64,000 nucleotides of DNA from Bog-756 sp038210245 (GCA_038210245.1 JBBQWW010000003.1:1-64000), one strand, 5' to 3'; positions 1-8,254 are shown, counted from the first letter of the stretch. Program-made: numbers and translations. The notes: generated by a model not told the origin, from the letters alone.

Positions 1-548
1 ACCAGTCGCTGGTGGTCCAGGGCCGGCAGGCTGGCGCGCTGCACCGGATTCGTGGCCAGCCACCCCTGCTTGACGGCCAGCCCCAGCGCAGCGGACAGGA
101 CGGCGATGTAGCGGCGGATGCTGGCCGGCGTCAGGTGGGAGTATCGCCGGATCAGCTCGTCCACGTGGCGGCCTTCCAGGTCGGCGATCGGAATGGAGCC
201 CAGCACCGGCACGATCACGCGGTCGGTCGTCCGGCGGGCGTCGGCGATGGTCAGCGGGGCCCTGCGCTTCGTTTCCAGGTAGCGAATGTACTCCGCCATC
301 ACCGTCGCCACCGTGGCCCTGGAGTCGGCCGGCTTCTGCGTCGCCTGTTCGGCCACGTACTCCGCTAGCAGCTTCTGCGCCGCGGTCGGATTCTTCGCCT
401 GCACGATTTTGGTTGCCGACCGCCGGCGGCCGGTCACCGGGTCGGTGCCGACATCGACGCGCAGCCGGTAGCGGCCTGGTCCCTGCACGGTGATCGACCC
501 ACCACCGCGTGGTCGCCGCGCCTTCGCTTCTGTCCGCTTCTCTGCCAT
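1..548 (-). CDS. tyrosine recombinase / phage-type integrase, N-terminal part (cut by window edge)
   Basis: Site-specific recombinase that would insert or excise a mobile element. About 182 codons are visible from an ATG at 548, with an AGGAGG ribosome site at 557-562. Residues 17-70 look like an arm-type DNA-binding domain (SITVQGPGRYRLRVDVGT followed by a TGRRR segment). Residues 80-180 look like the SAM-like core-binding domain (AEYIRYLETKR, then TPASIRRYIAVLSAAL and GWLATNPV). The catalytic domain with the R-H-R-Y residues would lie left of base 1 and is not seen. It reads away from the tRNA-Ser gene 70 bp to the right, which is typical of an integrase at an element border. No stop codon breaks the frame, so the gene may be intact. 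The family call is firm; the type of element is unknown. Confidence 0.85.
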   Translation of the reverse strand, partial: MAEKRTEAKARRPRGGGSITVQGPGRYRLRVDVGTDPVTGRRRSATKIVQAKNPTAAQKLLAEYVAEQATQKPADSRATVATVMAEYIRYLETKRRAPLTIADARRTTDRVIVPVLGSIPIADLEGRHVDELIRRYSHLTPASIRRYIAVLSAALGLAVKQGWLATNPVQRASLPALDHQRL

Positions 549-580
549 GCCCCTGGCCTCCTGTATCCTGCCCACCGTGC

Positions 581-610
581 TGGTGAGACTTTCTCAACTT
601 AGTGTCACCA
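581..610. promoter_or_regulatory. imperfect inverted repeat between integrase and tRNA
   Basis: TGGTGAGACT and AGTGTCACCA face each other across 10 bp, matching at 9 of 10 positions. It lies in the 70-bp gap upstream of the integrase. It could be an operator of the integrase promoter or a recombinase arm site. Function is inferred from position only. Confidence 0.45.
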
Positions 611-618
611 TAGTACCA

Positions 619-710
619 GGAGAGGTGCGAGAGCGGCCGAATCGGATTCACTGCTAATGAATTGACCTGGGTAACTGGGTCCGAGGGTTCAAATCCCTCC
701 CTCTCCGCCA
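619..710 (+). tRNA. tRNA-Ser (anticodon GCT)
   Basis: A full class II tRNA decoding AGC/AGU serine codons. The acceptor stem GGAGAGG (619-625) pairs perfectly with CCTCTCC (700-706), followed by discriminator G and an encoded CCA (708-710). The anticodon stem ATTCA/TGAAT (646-650/658-662) encloses the loop CTGCTAA with anticodon GCT at 653-655. A long variable arm (GACC/GGTC) identifies serine. The T arm GAGGG-TTCAAAT-CCCTC covers 683-699. Serine tRNA genes are common targets for integrases, and an integrase lies just upstream. A strong hairpin follows at 713. Confidence 0.95.
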
Positions 711-712
711 AT

Positions 713-746
713 GGGCTGTGCCGCCGAGCGTTGGTCGGCACAGCCC
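713..746 (+). terminator. terminator hairpin after tRNA-Ser
   Basis: A perfect 11-bp stem, GGGCTGTGCCG (713-723) with CGGCACAGCCC (736-746), encloses a 12-nt loop. It starts 3 nt after the tRNA CCA. There is no T run, which is usual for high-GC actinobacteria. It also sits just past the stop codon of the converging glycosyltransferase gene and may serve both. Confidence 0.75.
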
Positions 747-790
747 GTCACCACCTCGTCCGGCGCCCCTCTCCGATCCATCGGACCTGC

Positions 791-2020
791 TCAGGGTACG
801 TAGGCGCCCAAGAACGCCAATAGGGCGTAGCCGAACATGGTCACGGCACACAGCACCAGGACGGTGATCTCCACCCTCCGGGAGCGCAACAGGGTGGCCC
901 CGCCCAACACCAGGGGGAAGGCACTGAGGGCGTACCGCTCGAAGGAGTCGAGGTTGGAGCCCGAGGCCGCCACCACCACGATGGCGGCCGAGTACAGGCC
1001 GTAGGAGACGGGCAGCTTGCGGAACACCACCACGACCATCACGACGCTCACCGCCACCCAGGGCAGGTGGAGGGCGGTCCCGACGTGATGGCCGGCCAGG
1101 AGGTTGACGGCATCGTGGTACAGGGTGACCACCGGATCGGTGATTCCGCCGTGCCGGGTGGGGTCGGTCTGCAGGGTCAGGGGCTTGGTGAAGCTGCCGA
1201 ACTCGGCGCTGGTCCAGCCGAGGTAGGCCAGCAGTCCGGCCACCGGGGCCAGGACGGCCACCAGCCGTGACCACCGCTGGCTCCACCCGGTGTCCCGCAT
1301 CCCCCGCAGCGCCTCACAGGCGGCCGGGACCACCAGAAGGCAGCCCAGGGGGCGGGCGGTGCCGGCCAGGAAGCCCACGGCAGCGGCGTACAGCCACCTC
1401 TGATGGCGCAGGAGATAGAAGGAGGAGACGGCCAGCAGGATGAGGAGAGGGTCCGAGTACCCCATCACCATGACGAAGGCTGCCGGCACCAGGTTGATCA
1501 GCCAGGCGGCCGAGCGGGCCACCCCGGCGTCGCCGAGCTCCGCCTTGGCCAGCAGGTAGAGGACCACAGTGGCGGCCAGGGCACTGGCGTTGGCCAGCAG
1601 CGCCGTGGCCGCGTCGACGGGCAGGAAGGTGACGTGGTGGATGGCACTGGCCGCGGCGGGCAGGAGGGGGAAGAACCGCAGTCCCTGGGATCCCACGGCG
1701 TGGTAGCCGTGGGCAGCCAGGTCCGAGTACCAGCCCGCATCCCAACTCCACAGGCCGGCATGGGCATCTGCCACCGCCTTGGCATTGTGGATGTCGAGGT
1801 GGGAGACCTCGAACTTGGCCAGGGCCAGCGCGGCCAGGACCACGGCCCGGCCGGTCAGCCAGGGCAGCCACGAGGCCGACACCGCCTCGCGCAGCCCGCT
1901 CCAGTCGCGCCGGGCGGTGCGAGCTGTGGCCGGGTCGGTGTCCAAGGTGGGTTGCGGCCTGATCGATCCGACCGGGGAGGCACGGGCTACCCCTCCCCCC
2001 GGATGTGGGCTGGGCCACAT
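791..2020 (-). CDS. PIG-V-like integral membrane mannosyltransferase (GT-C fold)
   Basis: Predicted membrane glycosyltransferase that would use a polyprenyl-linked sugar on the outer face of the membrane. The 409-residue protein has about nine hydrophobic segments. It carries an acidic W-D-A-G-W-Y signature around residue 94 in the first extracytoplasmic loop, followed by a GYHAVG stretch, as in PIG-V/GPI mannosyltransferase-like proteins. I chose the ATG at 2020 because the longer reading frame (to 2194) would run into rimO on the other strand; a TTG at 2026 is also possible. The acceptor could be a cell-wall glycolipid or arabinomannan-type glycan, but this is inference. It stands alone, converging on the tRNA terminator and divergent from rimO. 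Confidence 0.7.
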   Translation of the reverse strand: MWPSPHPGGGVARASPVGSIRPQPTLDTDPATARTARRDWSGLREAVSASWLPWLTGRAVVLAALALAKFEVSHLDIHNAKAVADAHAGLWSWDAGWYSDLAAHGYHAVGSQGLRFFPLLPAAASAIHHVTFLPVDAATALLANASALAATVVLYLLAKAELGDAGVARSAAWLINLVPAAFVMVMGYSDPLLILLAVSSFYLLRHQRWLYAAAVGFLAGTARPLGCLLVVPAACEALRGMRDTGWSQRWSRLVAVLAPVAGLLAYLGWTSAEFGSFTKPLTLQTDPTRHGGITDPVVTLYHDAVNLLAGHHVGTALHLPWVAVSVVMVVVVFRKLPVSYGLYSAAIVVVAASGSNLDSFERYALSAFPLVLGGATLLRSRRVEITVLVLCAVTMFGYALLAFLGAYVP

Positions 2021-2120
2021 TACCAAGCACGGGACAGGCCACCCCGGCTCCGGAGGATCGGACGGAGGCACCGATCGAGGTGCCTGTGCAGGCCGGGGGC
2101 GCCGGCACCCGGTGCCCCGG

Positions 2121-2126
2121 TAGATT
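2121..2126 (+). promoter_or_regulatory. -10 box of rimO, leaderless
   Basis: TAGATT ends 6 nt before the GTG start of rimO and there is no ribosome site. The transcript would start at or next to the GTG, the arrangement of actinobacterial leaderless mRNAs. Confidence 0.55.
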
Positions 2127-2132
2127 GTCCGG

Positions 2133-3572
2133 GTGGCCGAGCGGTACTGGATCGAGACGTTGGGCTGCCCCAAGAACCAGGTCGACTCCGACAAGCTGGT
2201 CGGGATCCTGGTGGCGGACGGCTACGAGGCGGCCGGAACCCCCGAGCAGGCCGACCTGGTGGTGGTCAACACCTGCGCCTTCATCGAGGCGGCCCGCCAG
2301 GAGTCGGTGGACACCGTGCTGGCCCTCGCCGAGACCCGCCGGGACGGAGCCCGGCTGGTGGTCACCGGCTGCATGGCCGAGCGCTACGGCGACGAGCTGG
2401 CCGAGGCCCTGCCCGAAGTGGACCTGGTGGCTCCGTTCGGGGTGTCCCTGACCGGTCCGTCGCCCTCCGCCACCACCGCATCAACCTCCGGGCCGGCGCC
2501 CACCCCGGTACTGCTCGGGTTGAAGCCGGCCCCCCCGGCCTCCCCGGTGATCCCGTCCTTCGACCTGTTGAACCTGCCCCGTCCTCGTTCGGCGACGCCG
2601 TGGTCGTACATCAAGGTGGCCGAGGGGTGCGACCGTAACTGCGGCTTCTGTGCCATCCCGTCGTTCCGGGGCAAGCAGCGCTCCCGCTCCACCCAGTCCG
2701 TCCTGGACGAGGTGGATCAGCTCGGTGGCCCGGACGGCCTGCTGCGTGAGGTGGTGCTGGTGGCCCAGGACCTCTCGTCGTTCGCCCTCGACCGGTCCAG
2801 CGGCCGCACCGTGCCGCGCCTGGATGGCCCGGCGGTGGGCGGTCGCCGCCCCATCGTCGAGCTGGTGGAGGCCGTGGCCCGGCGGGTCGGGTGGGTCCGC
2901 CTCCTCTACCTCTACCCGTCCACGCTGGACGACTCGTTGGTCGATGCCATCCTGGCCACCGGGGTCCCGTACTTCGACCTCTCCCTGCAGCACGTGTCGC
3001 GTCCGCTGCTGAAGCGGATGCGCCGCTGGGGTGAGGGGGAGCGCTTCCTCGACCGAATCGCCTCCATCCGCGCCGCCGAGCCCACCGCCGCCTTCCGCTC
3101 CTCGTTCATCATCGGCTATCCCGGCGAGACCGAGGCCGACCATGATCTGCTCCTCCAGTGGATCGAGGCCGCCCAGTTGGACTGGGTCGGCTTTTTCCCG
3201 TACAGCCGGGAGACGGGCACCTTCGCCGCCGACCTTCCGGATCAGATCCCCGACGACCTGGTGGCCGAACGCCTGCGTGAGTGCACGGAGCTGCAGGACG
3301 CCATCACCGCCCGACGACGTGACGAGCTGCTGGGCACCACCGTCGAGGTGCTGGTGGACGCTCCGGGCGAGGGCCGGACCTACCGTGAGGCCCCCGAGAT
3401 CGACGGGATCGTCTCGCTCCCCACCGACCTGCCCGTGGGATCGTTCGCCGAGGTGGTGGTGACCGGGGCCGACGGTCCCGACCTGATGGCCGAGCCGGCC
3501 CCGGGGGCCGACACCCCCGGTCCGTATCCCACGATGCGACCCCTCGTGACCCCGGTGGGCACGGTCCGATGA
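2133..3572 (+). CDS. rimO: ribosomal protein S12 methylthiotransferase RimO
   Basis: Radical-SAM enzyme that adds a methylthio group to the conserved aspartate of ribosomal protein S12. The N-terminal UPF0004 domain keeps its three cluster cysteines (Cys12 in the GCPKNQVDSD segment, Cys48 in NTCAF, Cys80 in VTGCMAERYGDELAEALP). The radical-SAM CxxxCxxC motif is CDRNCGFC at residues 166-173, and a TRAM-like C-terminal region follows. At 479 residues it is slightly longer than the E. coli enzyme because of a proline-rich insert at about 105-150. The GTG start lies 6 nt after a TAGATT box. Its stop overlaps the pgsA start by 4 nt (ATGA), so the two are translationally coupled. Confidence 0.93.
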   Translation: MAERYWIETLGCPKNQVDSDKLVGILVADGYEAAGTPEQADLVVVNTCAFIEAARQESVDTVLALAETRRDGARLVVTGCMAERYGDELAEALPEVDLVAPFGVSLTGPSPSATTASTSGPAPTPVLLGLKPAPPASPVIPSFDLLNLPRPRSATPWSYIKVAEGCDRNCGFCAIPSFRGKQRSRSTQSVLDEVDQLGGPDGLLREVVLVAQDLSSFALDRSSGRTVPRLDGPAVGGRRPIVELVEAVARRVGWVRLLYLYPSTLDDSLVDAILATGVPYFDLSLQHVSRPLLKRMRRWGEGERFLDRIASIRAAEPTAAFRSSFIIGYPGETEADHDLLLQWIEAAQLDWVGFFPYSRETGTFAADLPDQIPDDLVAERLRECTELQDAITARRRDELLGTTVEVLVDAPGEGRTYREAPEIDGIVSLPTDLPVGSFAEVVVTGADGPDLMAEPAPGADTPGPYPTMRPLVTPVGTVR

Positions 3573-4219
3573 GCGACGGGGCCATGCATCCGCCGGGGTC
3601 GGTGCCGGCACCCACCACCTTCGGGCCCTCCGCCCTGCTCACCCCGGCCAACGGGATCACGGTGGTGCGGCTGCTGGCCACCCCGGTGCTCATCGTGCTC
3701 ATCATGCTGTGGGGGGCCAGCTGGTTCACCTTCGTGTTCGGCGGCCTGCTGGCCTTCTCCGACGGGATCGACGGGTGGCTGGCCCGCAAGCAGGGGACCA
3801 CCCGATCGGGAGCCTTTCTCGATCCCCTGGCCGACAAGGTGGCCGTGCTGGGCGCCCTCTTCGCCCTGGTAGCCAAGGGCATCGTGTGGTGGCTGCCGGT
3901 GGCCATCATCGCCGTGCGCGAGATCGCCATGTCCGTCTACCGCTCCGTGGTGGGCCGGCACGGCGTCTCCATCCCCGCCCGCAACTCGGCCAAGTTCAAG
4001 ACCCTGTTGCAGGACATCGCCATCGGCATGTGCCTGGCCCCGCCGCTGGCCGGGCACTCCTCGATCCTGGCCGCTGGCATCTGGGTGGCCACGGCCCTCA
4101 CCGTGTTCACCGGGGCCCAGTACCTCGTAGACGGGCGACGGGCGGCCCGGGCCCGGGCCGGAGCCGTCGGGTCCACACCCGCCACCGGCGCGGTGGACGG
4201 CACGAGCTCGGCGGCCTGA
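3569..4219 (+). CDS. pgsA: CDP-diacylglycerol--glycerol-3-phosphate 3-phosphatidyltransferase
   Basis: Integral membrane enzyme making phosphatidylglycerol phosphate from CDP-diacylglycerol and glycerol-3-phosphate. The CDP-alcohol phosphatidyltransferase signature D-x2-DG-x2-AR-x7-G-x3-D-x3-D is complete in the segment starting SDGIDGWLARKQG and ending FLDPLADK at about residues 68-94. Hydrophobic helices flank it. The ATG at 3569 overlaps the rimO stop (ATGA), and cinA begins 6 nt after its stop. The rimO-pgsA-cinA-recA order is widespread in Gram-positive bacteria and supports PgsA over other CDP-alcohol transferases. The alanine-rich tail (residues about 190-216) is poorly conserved. Confidence 0.88.
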   Translation: MSDGAMHPPGSVPAPTTFGPSALLTPANGITVVRLLATPVLIVLIMLWGASWFTFVFGGLLAFSDGIDGWLARKQGTTRSGAFLDPLADKVAVLGALFALVAKGIVWWLPVAIIAVREIAMSVYRSVVGRHGVSIPARNSAKFKTLLQDIAIGMCLAPPLAGHSSILAAGIWVATALTVFTGAQYLVDGRRAARARAGAVGSTPATGAVDGTSSAA

Positions 4220-4225
4220 TCAGCC

Positions 4226-5518
4226 GTGCGCATCGAGATCGTGGCGGTGGGGACCGAGCTGCTCCTCGGGCAGATCGCCGACACCAACTCCAAGTGGATG
4301 GGGGAGCACCTGGCCGCCATCGGGGTGGCCTCCCACTTTCATCAGGCGGTGGGCGACAACCACGAGCGCATCGTCCTGGCCTTCCGCACCGCCCTGGCCC
4401 GCAGCGACGGGGTCATCGTCTGCGGCGGTCTGGGCCCCACCCACGACGACATCACCCGTGAGGCCATCGCCGAGGTGATGAACGTCACCCTGCACCGTGA
4501 CGAGAGCGCGGTGGAGTTCATGCGCACCATGTTCACCAGTCGGGGGCGGGAGATGCCCGAGTCGAACCTGCGCCAGGCCGACGTGCCCGACGGGGCCACC
4601 ATCATCCCCCAGACCAAGGGGACCGCACCGGGGCTCATCTGCCCGGTGGGCCACAAGGTGGTCTACGCCGTCCCCGGTGTGCCCTACGAGATGTCCGACA
4701 TGTTCGAGCGGGCTATCGCCCCCGACCTGGTCCGACGGATGGCCGATCGGGGGGAGACCACCGGGGTCATCGCGAGCCGGGTCATCCGCACCTGGGGCAT
4801 GAGCGAGTCGGGGCTGGCCGAAACCCTGGCCGAGTACATCGACGCGCTCGATGCCGCACCGGCCGACGCCGGCGACGAGGGGGTGGCCCCGGCCCCGGCC
4901 ACCATCGCCTTCCTGGCCAGCGGGATCGAGGGGATCAAGGTGCGGGTCACCGTCCGGGCCGATGACGAGGCCACGGCGGCGACGCGCCTCGACACCGAGG
5001 AGCAGGAGATCCGCCGCATCCTGCACGCCGCCGCCGGCAATGTGGTCTTCGGCATCGACGACGAGGCCATCGAGGACGCCGTGGCTCGGGCCCTGGCCAT
5101 CGACGGGCTGACCCTGGGGCTGGCCGAGTCGCTCACCGGCGGCCTGGCCGCCTCCAGGCTGGTCAACGTACCGGGGGCCAGTCGTTGGTTCCGCGGCTCG
5201 GTGGTGTCCTACGCCTCCGAAGTCAAGTTCGCCGTCCTCGGCGTGCCCGAGGGCCCCGTGGTGTCCGAGGCCGCCGCCCGGGCCATGGCCGATGGCGCCC
5301 GCACCGTCCTCGGGGCCGACGTCGGGCTGTCCATGACCGGGGTGGCCGGACCCGACCCCCAGGACGATCAGCCGCCGGGGACCGTCTTCGTGGGTCTGGC
5401 CCGTCCGGGACATGCCACCGAGGCGTTCTCCTTCACCGTGCCCGGTGATCGGGACCGGGTCCGCCAGTACGCCACCATCGCCGCTCTCGACCTGCTGCGA
5501 CGCACCCTCGAGACCTAG
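4226..5518 (+). CDS. cinA: CinA: MoaB/MogA-like domain plus nicotinamide-nucleotide amidase domain
   Basis: Two-domain enzyme of pyridine nucleotide recycling; the C-terminal PncC domain deamidates NMN and the N-terminal COG1058 domain is an ADP-ribose pyrophosphatase-type hydrolase. The N-terminal half begins MRIEIVAVGTELLLGQI and carries the VCGGLGPTHDD motif. The C-terminal half carries GLAESLTGGLAASRL, the SYASEVK segment and SMTGVAGPD. At 430 residues it has the normal full length. It starts with GTG 6 nt after pgsA, without its own promoter, and ends at a convergent hairpin. In many bacteria cinA and recA are co-transcribed, but here recA is separated by a gene on the opposite strand. 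Confidence 0.92.
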   Translation: MRIEIVAVGTELLLGQIADTNSKWMGEHLAAIGVASHFHQAVGDNHERIVLAFRTALARSDGVIVCGGLGPTHDDITREAIAEVMNVTLHRDESAVEFMRTMFTSRGREMPESNLRQADVPDGATIIPQTKGTAPGLICPVGHKVVYAVPGVPYEMSDMFERAIAPDLVRRMADRGETTGVIASRVIRTWGMSESGLAETLAEYIDALDAAPADAGDEGVAPAPATIAFLASGIEGIKVRVTVRADDEATAATRLDTEEQEIRRILHAAAGNVVFGIDDEAIEDAVARALAIDGLTLGLAESLTGGLAASRLVNVPGASRWFRGSVVSYASEVKFAVLGVPEGPVVSEAAARAMADGARTVLGADVGLSMTGVAGPDPQDDQPPGTVFVGLARPGHATEAFSFTVPGDRDRVRQYATIAALDLLRRTLET

Positions 5519-5528
5519 GCGAGCGGCG

Positions 5529-5549
5529 GCGCCGTCCGGCCGGAGGCGC
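5529..5549. terminator. convergent terminator hairpin
   Basis: GCGCC (5529-5533) and GGCGC (5545-5549) surround the perfect palindrome TCCGGCCGGA, with one bulged G. It fills the 34-bp gap between the converging cinA and DUF3048 stop codons. Confidence 0.5.
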
Positions 5550-5552
5550 TGG

Positions 5553-6764
5553 CTACCTGGTCGTGGTCGGGGTGGTGGAGCCGCTCGGTGCCGGTGCCGC
5601 GGCGGTCGGCGTGACCGGGATGCCCACCGGGGCCAACTCCACCCAGCTGTTGCCGGGTTGCAGGGTGATCGGGGTACCGGTGGCCGTGGTCAAGGTGGCC
5701 GGCTGGGTGAGGGCCGGGCGAGTCCATGTTCCGGTGATGGCCACGCCGTTGCGCATGACCACCACCGGTCCGGAGCCGGTGGCGGTGACGTCGACCTCGT
5801 GGCCGCCCTCGCTGTTCTCGACCCAGGGCCCGGTGGCGGTGGGCACGGTCATGATGACCACATCGGTGGCCGCGGTCTGCGCTCCGTTGAGGAGCTTGTC
5901 CGGTTGGCCGGAGTAGAAGCGCAGGTAGGTGCCGGTGGTGGCGTTCCACTGCCAGGTCACGTCGGAGGACGACGAGAAGGGGATGTGGACGGTGGCTCCG
6001 GACCCGCTCACCGCTCCCTTGGGCAGCGTGGCGGCGTACTGGAAGATCGGGGCCGGCGGCGTGGTGTCGGTCGGGTCGAGGGCCCACAGGGTGGTGGTGT
6101 TCACGAACGTGGAGTAGGGGGCCACCCGGCCCGACTGTTGGATGATGGCCGACCCGTTGCCACCGGAGTAGAGGTTCTTGTCGATCAACGGTGACGCCTG
6201 CATCAGGGCGATGACCGGATCGATGCCCCCGGCGTGTACGAAGAGTGGATTGGAGAACTGGGAGAGAATGCCGGCGTCGGGTTGCCGGGCCGAGCGGATG
6301 TCGCCGACGAGGGGTGCGCTCTGGCATTGGAACACGGCCACCAGCCGGGTGATGGCACCCTCGACGGGCTCCTCGAAGACGACGTCGGCCTGGTTGAGGC
6401 CGGACGACGGACGGTCGTCGGGATAGTTACCGATCTTGATCCCGAGGGCAGGACGGGCCGGGACCGTGCCCCCCGGGGCCGGGGCCCCGGTCAGGGGGCA
6501 GGCCGGCGCCGGCGCGGTGGTCGTGGTGGTGACCACCACCTTGGCCGCGTCCTCCTTCTTCCCCCCGGTGGCCACCACGGCGACGATCACGCCGATGACC
6601 ACCACGGCCAGTCCGCCGAGCACGTACCACCAGGTGCGGGAGCCGCCGCCGCCCCGGGACTGCTGGCGCAACTCCTGCCTCGAGAGGACGGGAGGTCCGG
6701 TGCCGGACACCCCGTCGGGGGTGCCACCGGGGCCGGATCCGGTGGGAGGCTGATCGTCAGGCAT
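5553..6764 (-). CDS. membrane-anchored DUF3048 (YerB-like) protein
   Basis: Extracytoplasmic protein of unknown function. After a Gly/Pro-rich cytoplasmic tail there is one transmembrane helix (about residues 44-68, ending VVATGGKK). A short Thr-rich linker leads to the DUF3048 domain, recognisable by NYPDDRPSSGLNQADVVFEE (about 110-130) and GDIRSARQPD. B. subtilis YerB is the best-known relative and is a lipoprotein; here a signal anchor replaces the lipobox. The C-terminus is a Pro/Ser/Thr tail. It sits between cinA and recA on the opposite strand and shows no coupling to either. The domain call is good; the role is unknown. Confidence 0.8.
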   Translation of the reverse strand: MPDDQPPTGSGPGGTPDGVSGTGPPVLSRQELRQQSRGGGGSRTWWYVLGGLAVVVIGVIVAVVATGGKKEDAAKVVVTTTTTAPAPACPLTGAPAPGGTVPARPALGIKIGNYPDDRPSSGLNQADVVFEEPVEGAITRLVAVFQCQSAPLVGDIRSARQPDAGILSQFSNPLFVHAGGIDPVIALMQASPLIDKNLYSGGNGSAIIQQSGRVAPYSTFVNTTTLWALDPTDTTPPAPIFQYAATLPKGAVSGSGATVHIPFSSSSDVTWQWNATTGTYLRFYSGQPDKLLNGAQTAATDVVIMTVPTATGPWVENSEGGHEVDVTATGSGPVVVMRNGVAITGTWTRPALTQPATLTTATGTPITLQPGNSWVELAPVGIPVTPTAAAPAPSGSTTPTTTR

Positions 6765-6819
6765 TGACGGAGAAGGCTACCGCCCACCGGTTGGCCGGAG
6801 GTCGATGGAGGCCGCCTCG

Positions 6820-6885
6820 ACCGGCCTCCGGCCCTGGCCCGACGATCGTGCCACCGGCCTCCGGCCCTGGCCCGACGATCGTGCC
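6820..6885. repeat. 33-bp perfect tandem duplication upstream of recA
   Basis: Two adjacent identical 33-bp copies (6820-6852 and 6853-6885), each ending in CCCGACGATCGTGCC. They occupy the middle of the 328-bp intergenic region 6765-7092 between DUF3048 and recA. Apart from these and the SOS box, I see nothing gene-like in that region. Confidence 0.9.
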
Positions 6886-6934
6886 GGACCCCCCGATCGG
6901 CCCTCTGGATGGGGGTAGCCCCGAGGGTCCATCA

Positions 6935-6950
6935 TCGAACATGCGTTCGG
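6935..6950 (+). promoter_or_regulatory. LexA (SOS) box of recA
   Basis: TCGAACATGCGTTCGG matches the actinobacterial/Gram-positive SOS box CGAAC-N4-GTTCG with both half-sites perfect. It lies 143 bp before the recA start. A TAGAGT element at 6954-6959 could be the -10 box, so LexA bound here would overlap the promoter. Confidence 0.85.
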
Positions 6951-7092
6951 GTCTAGAGTGACCTCGTCGTGCAGTTGCAGCCCGTAGTGACCGGCCCCGG
7001 ACCTCGTTTCCGGACCCACCAGAGGACGTGTCACACCCTCTCCGTAGGGTCAGCACCGTCAAATGAGCACCGCATCGAGGAGAGAAGAAGAC

Positions 7093-8166
7093 ATGGAACG
7101 TGACAAGGCACTGGACATGGCCCTGGGCCAGATCGAGAAGCAGTTCGGTAAGGGGTCGATCATGCGCATGGGAGAGAACCTGCACATGAACATCGAGGCC
7201 ATTCCCACCGGGGCCCTGGCCCTCGACCTGGCCCTTGGCATCGGAGGCCTCCCTCGGGGCCGGATCGTCGAGATCTTCGGTCCGGAGTCCTCGGGAAAGT
7301 CCACCCTGGCCATGCACGTGGTGGCCGAGGCCCAGCGCAACGGGGGCATCTGCGCCTACGTGGACGCTGAGCACGCCATGGACCCGGTCTACGCCAAGGC
7401 CATCGGCGTCAACATCGACGACCTGCTGATCTCCCAGCCCGACACGGGTGAGCAGGCCCTCGAGATCGCCGACATGCTGATCCGGTCGGGAGCGCTCGAC
7501 GTACTGGTCATCGACTCGGTGGCGGCACTCACCCCCCGGGCGGAGATCGAGGGGGAGATGGGCGACACCCACGTCGGCCTGCAGGCCCGGCTGATGTCCC
7601 AGGCCCTCCGCAAGCTGACCGGCACCCTGTCGAAGTCACGGACCATCGCCATCTTCATCAACCAGCTGCGGGAGAAGATCGGGGTCATGTACGGATCCCC
7701 CGAGGTCACCCCCGGCGGCCGGGCCCTCAAGTTCTACTCGTCGGTCCGCCTGGACATCCGACGCATCGAGACCATCAAGGACGGTGCCGACCAGGTGGGC
7801 AACCGGACCCGGGTCAAGGTGGTCAAGAACAAGTGCTCGCCCCCGTTCAAGCAGGCGGAGTTCGACATCACCTTCGGCCGGGGCATCAGTCGGGAGGGCT
7901 CGCTGCTCGACGTCGGCGTGGAGCTCGGCTTTATCAAGAAGTCGGGAGCCTGGTTCACCTATGAAGGGGAACAGCTGGGCCAGGGTCGGGAGAACGTCAA
8001 GACCTTCCTGATCGAGAACCCCCAGCTCATGGCCGAGGTCGACGAGCGGATCCGGGAGCACCTGGCCAACCTCAATGCCGTCGAGGCCGAAGAGGCGTCA
8101 GCAGCCCTGCCCGACGACGCCCACGACCTGTCCCTCGACGATCAGCCCATCACCCTCAGCGAGTAG
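7093..8166 (+). CDS. recA: recombinase A
   Basis: DNA strand-exchange protein and LexA co-protease, acting on single-stranded DNA in recombination and the SOS response. The Walker A motif GPESSGKST is at residues 63-71, Walker B is in the VLVIDSVAAL segment, and the loop-2 region (FINQLREKIGVMYGSPEVTP) is intact. I chose the ATG at 7093 (357 residues) because GGAGAG lies about 10 nt upstream and the protein then starts MERDKALDMALGQ as in actinobacterial RecA; an in-frame ATG at 7063 has no such site. No intein interrupts it. No recX follows; a strong hairpin ends the transcript. Confidence 0.97.
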   Translation: MERDKALDMALGQIEKQFGKGSIMRMGENLHMNIEAIPTGALALDLALGIGGLPRGRIVEIFGPESSGKSTLAMHVVAEAQRNGGICAYVDAEHAMDPVYAKAIGVNIDDLLISQPDTGEQALEIADMLIRSGALDVLVIDSVAALTPRAEIEGEMGDTHVGLQARLMSQALRKLTGTLSKSRTIAIFINQLREKIGVMYGSPEVTPGGRALKFYSSVRLDIRRIETIKDGADQVGNRTRVKVVKNKCSPPFKQAEFDITFGRGISREGSLLDVGVELGFIKKSGAWFTYEGEQLGQGRENVKTFLIENPQLMAEVDERIREHLANLNAVEAEEASAALPDDAHDLSLDDQPITLSE

Positions 8167-8254
8167 CGGGGGGTCGGGGCCCCACTCCCGATCGTCCTAC
8201 AGCCCCAGGGGTTTCGTGACGAGAAGGAGTGGGTACCTCCTTTCCACTTCGCCG

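Noticed and set aside
2021..2194. Longer start of the PIG-V-like protein at 2194
   Set aside because: It overlaps rimO on the other strand and is Arg/Pro-rich without membrane or enzyme features.
1403..2638. 411-codon plus-strand frame across the glycosyltransferase and rimO start
   Set aside because: It is a shadow of the real genes, rich in Gly, Arg and Gln, and has no domain.
6820..6885. Two-copy repeat as a CRISPR array
   Set aside because: The copies are directly adjacent without spacers and there are no cas genes.
7063..7092. recA start at the ATG at 7063
   Set aside because: It lacks a ribosome site and would add a 10-residue tail not found in RecA; the ATG at 7093 has GGAGAG.
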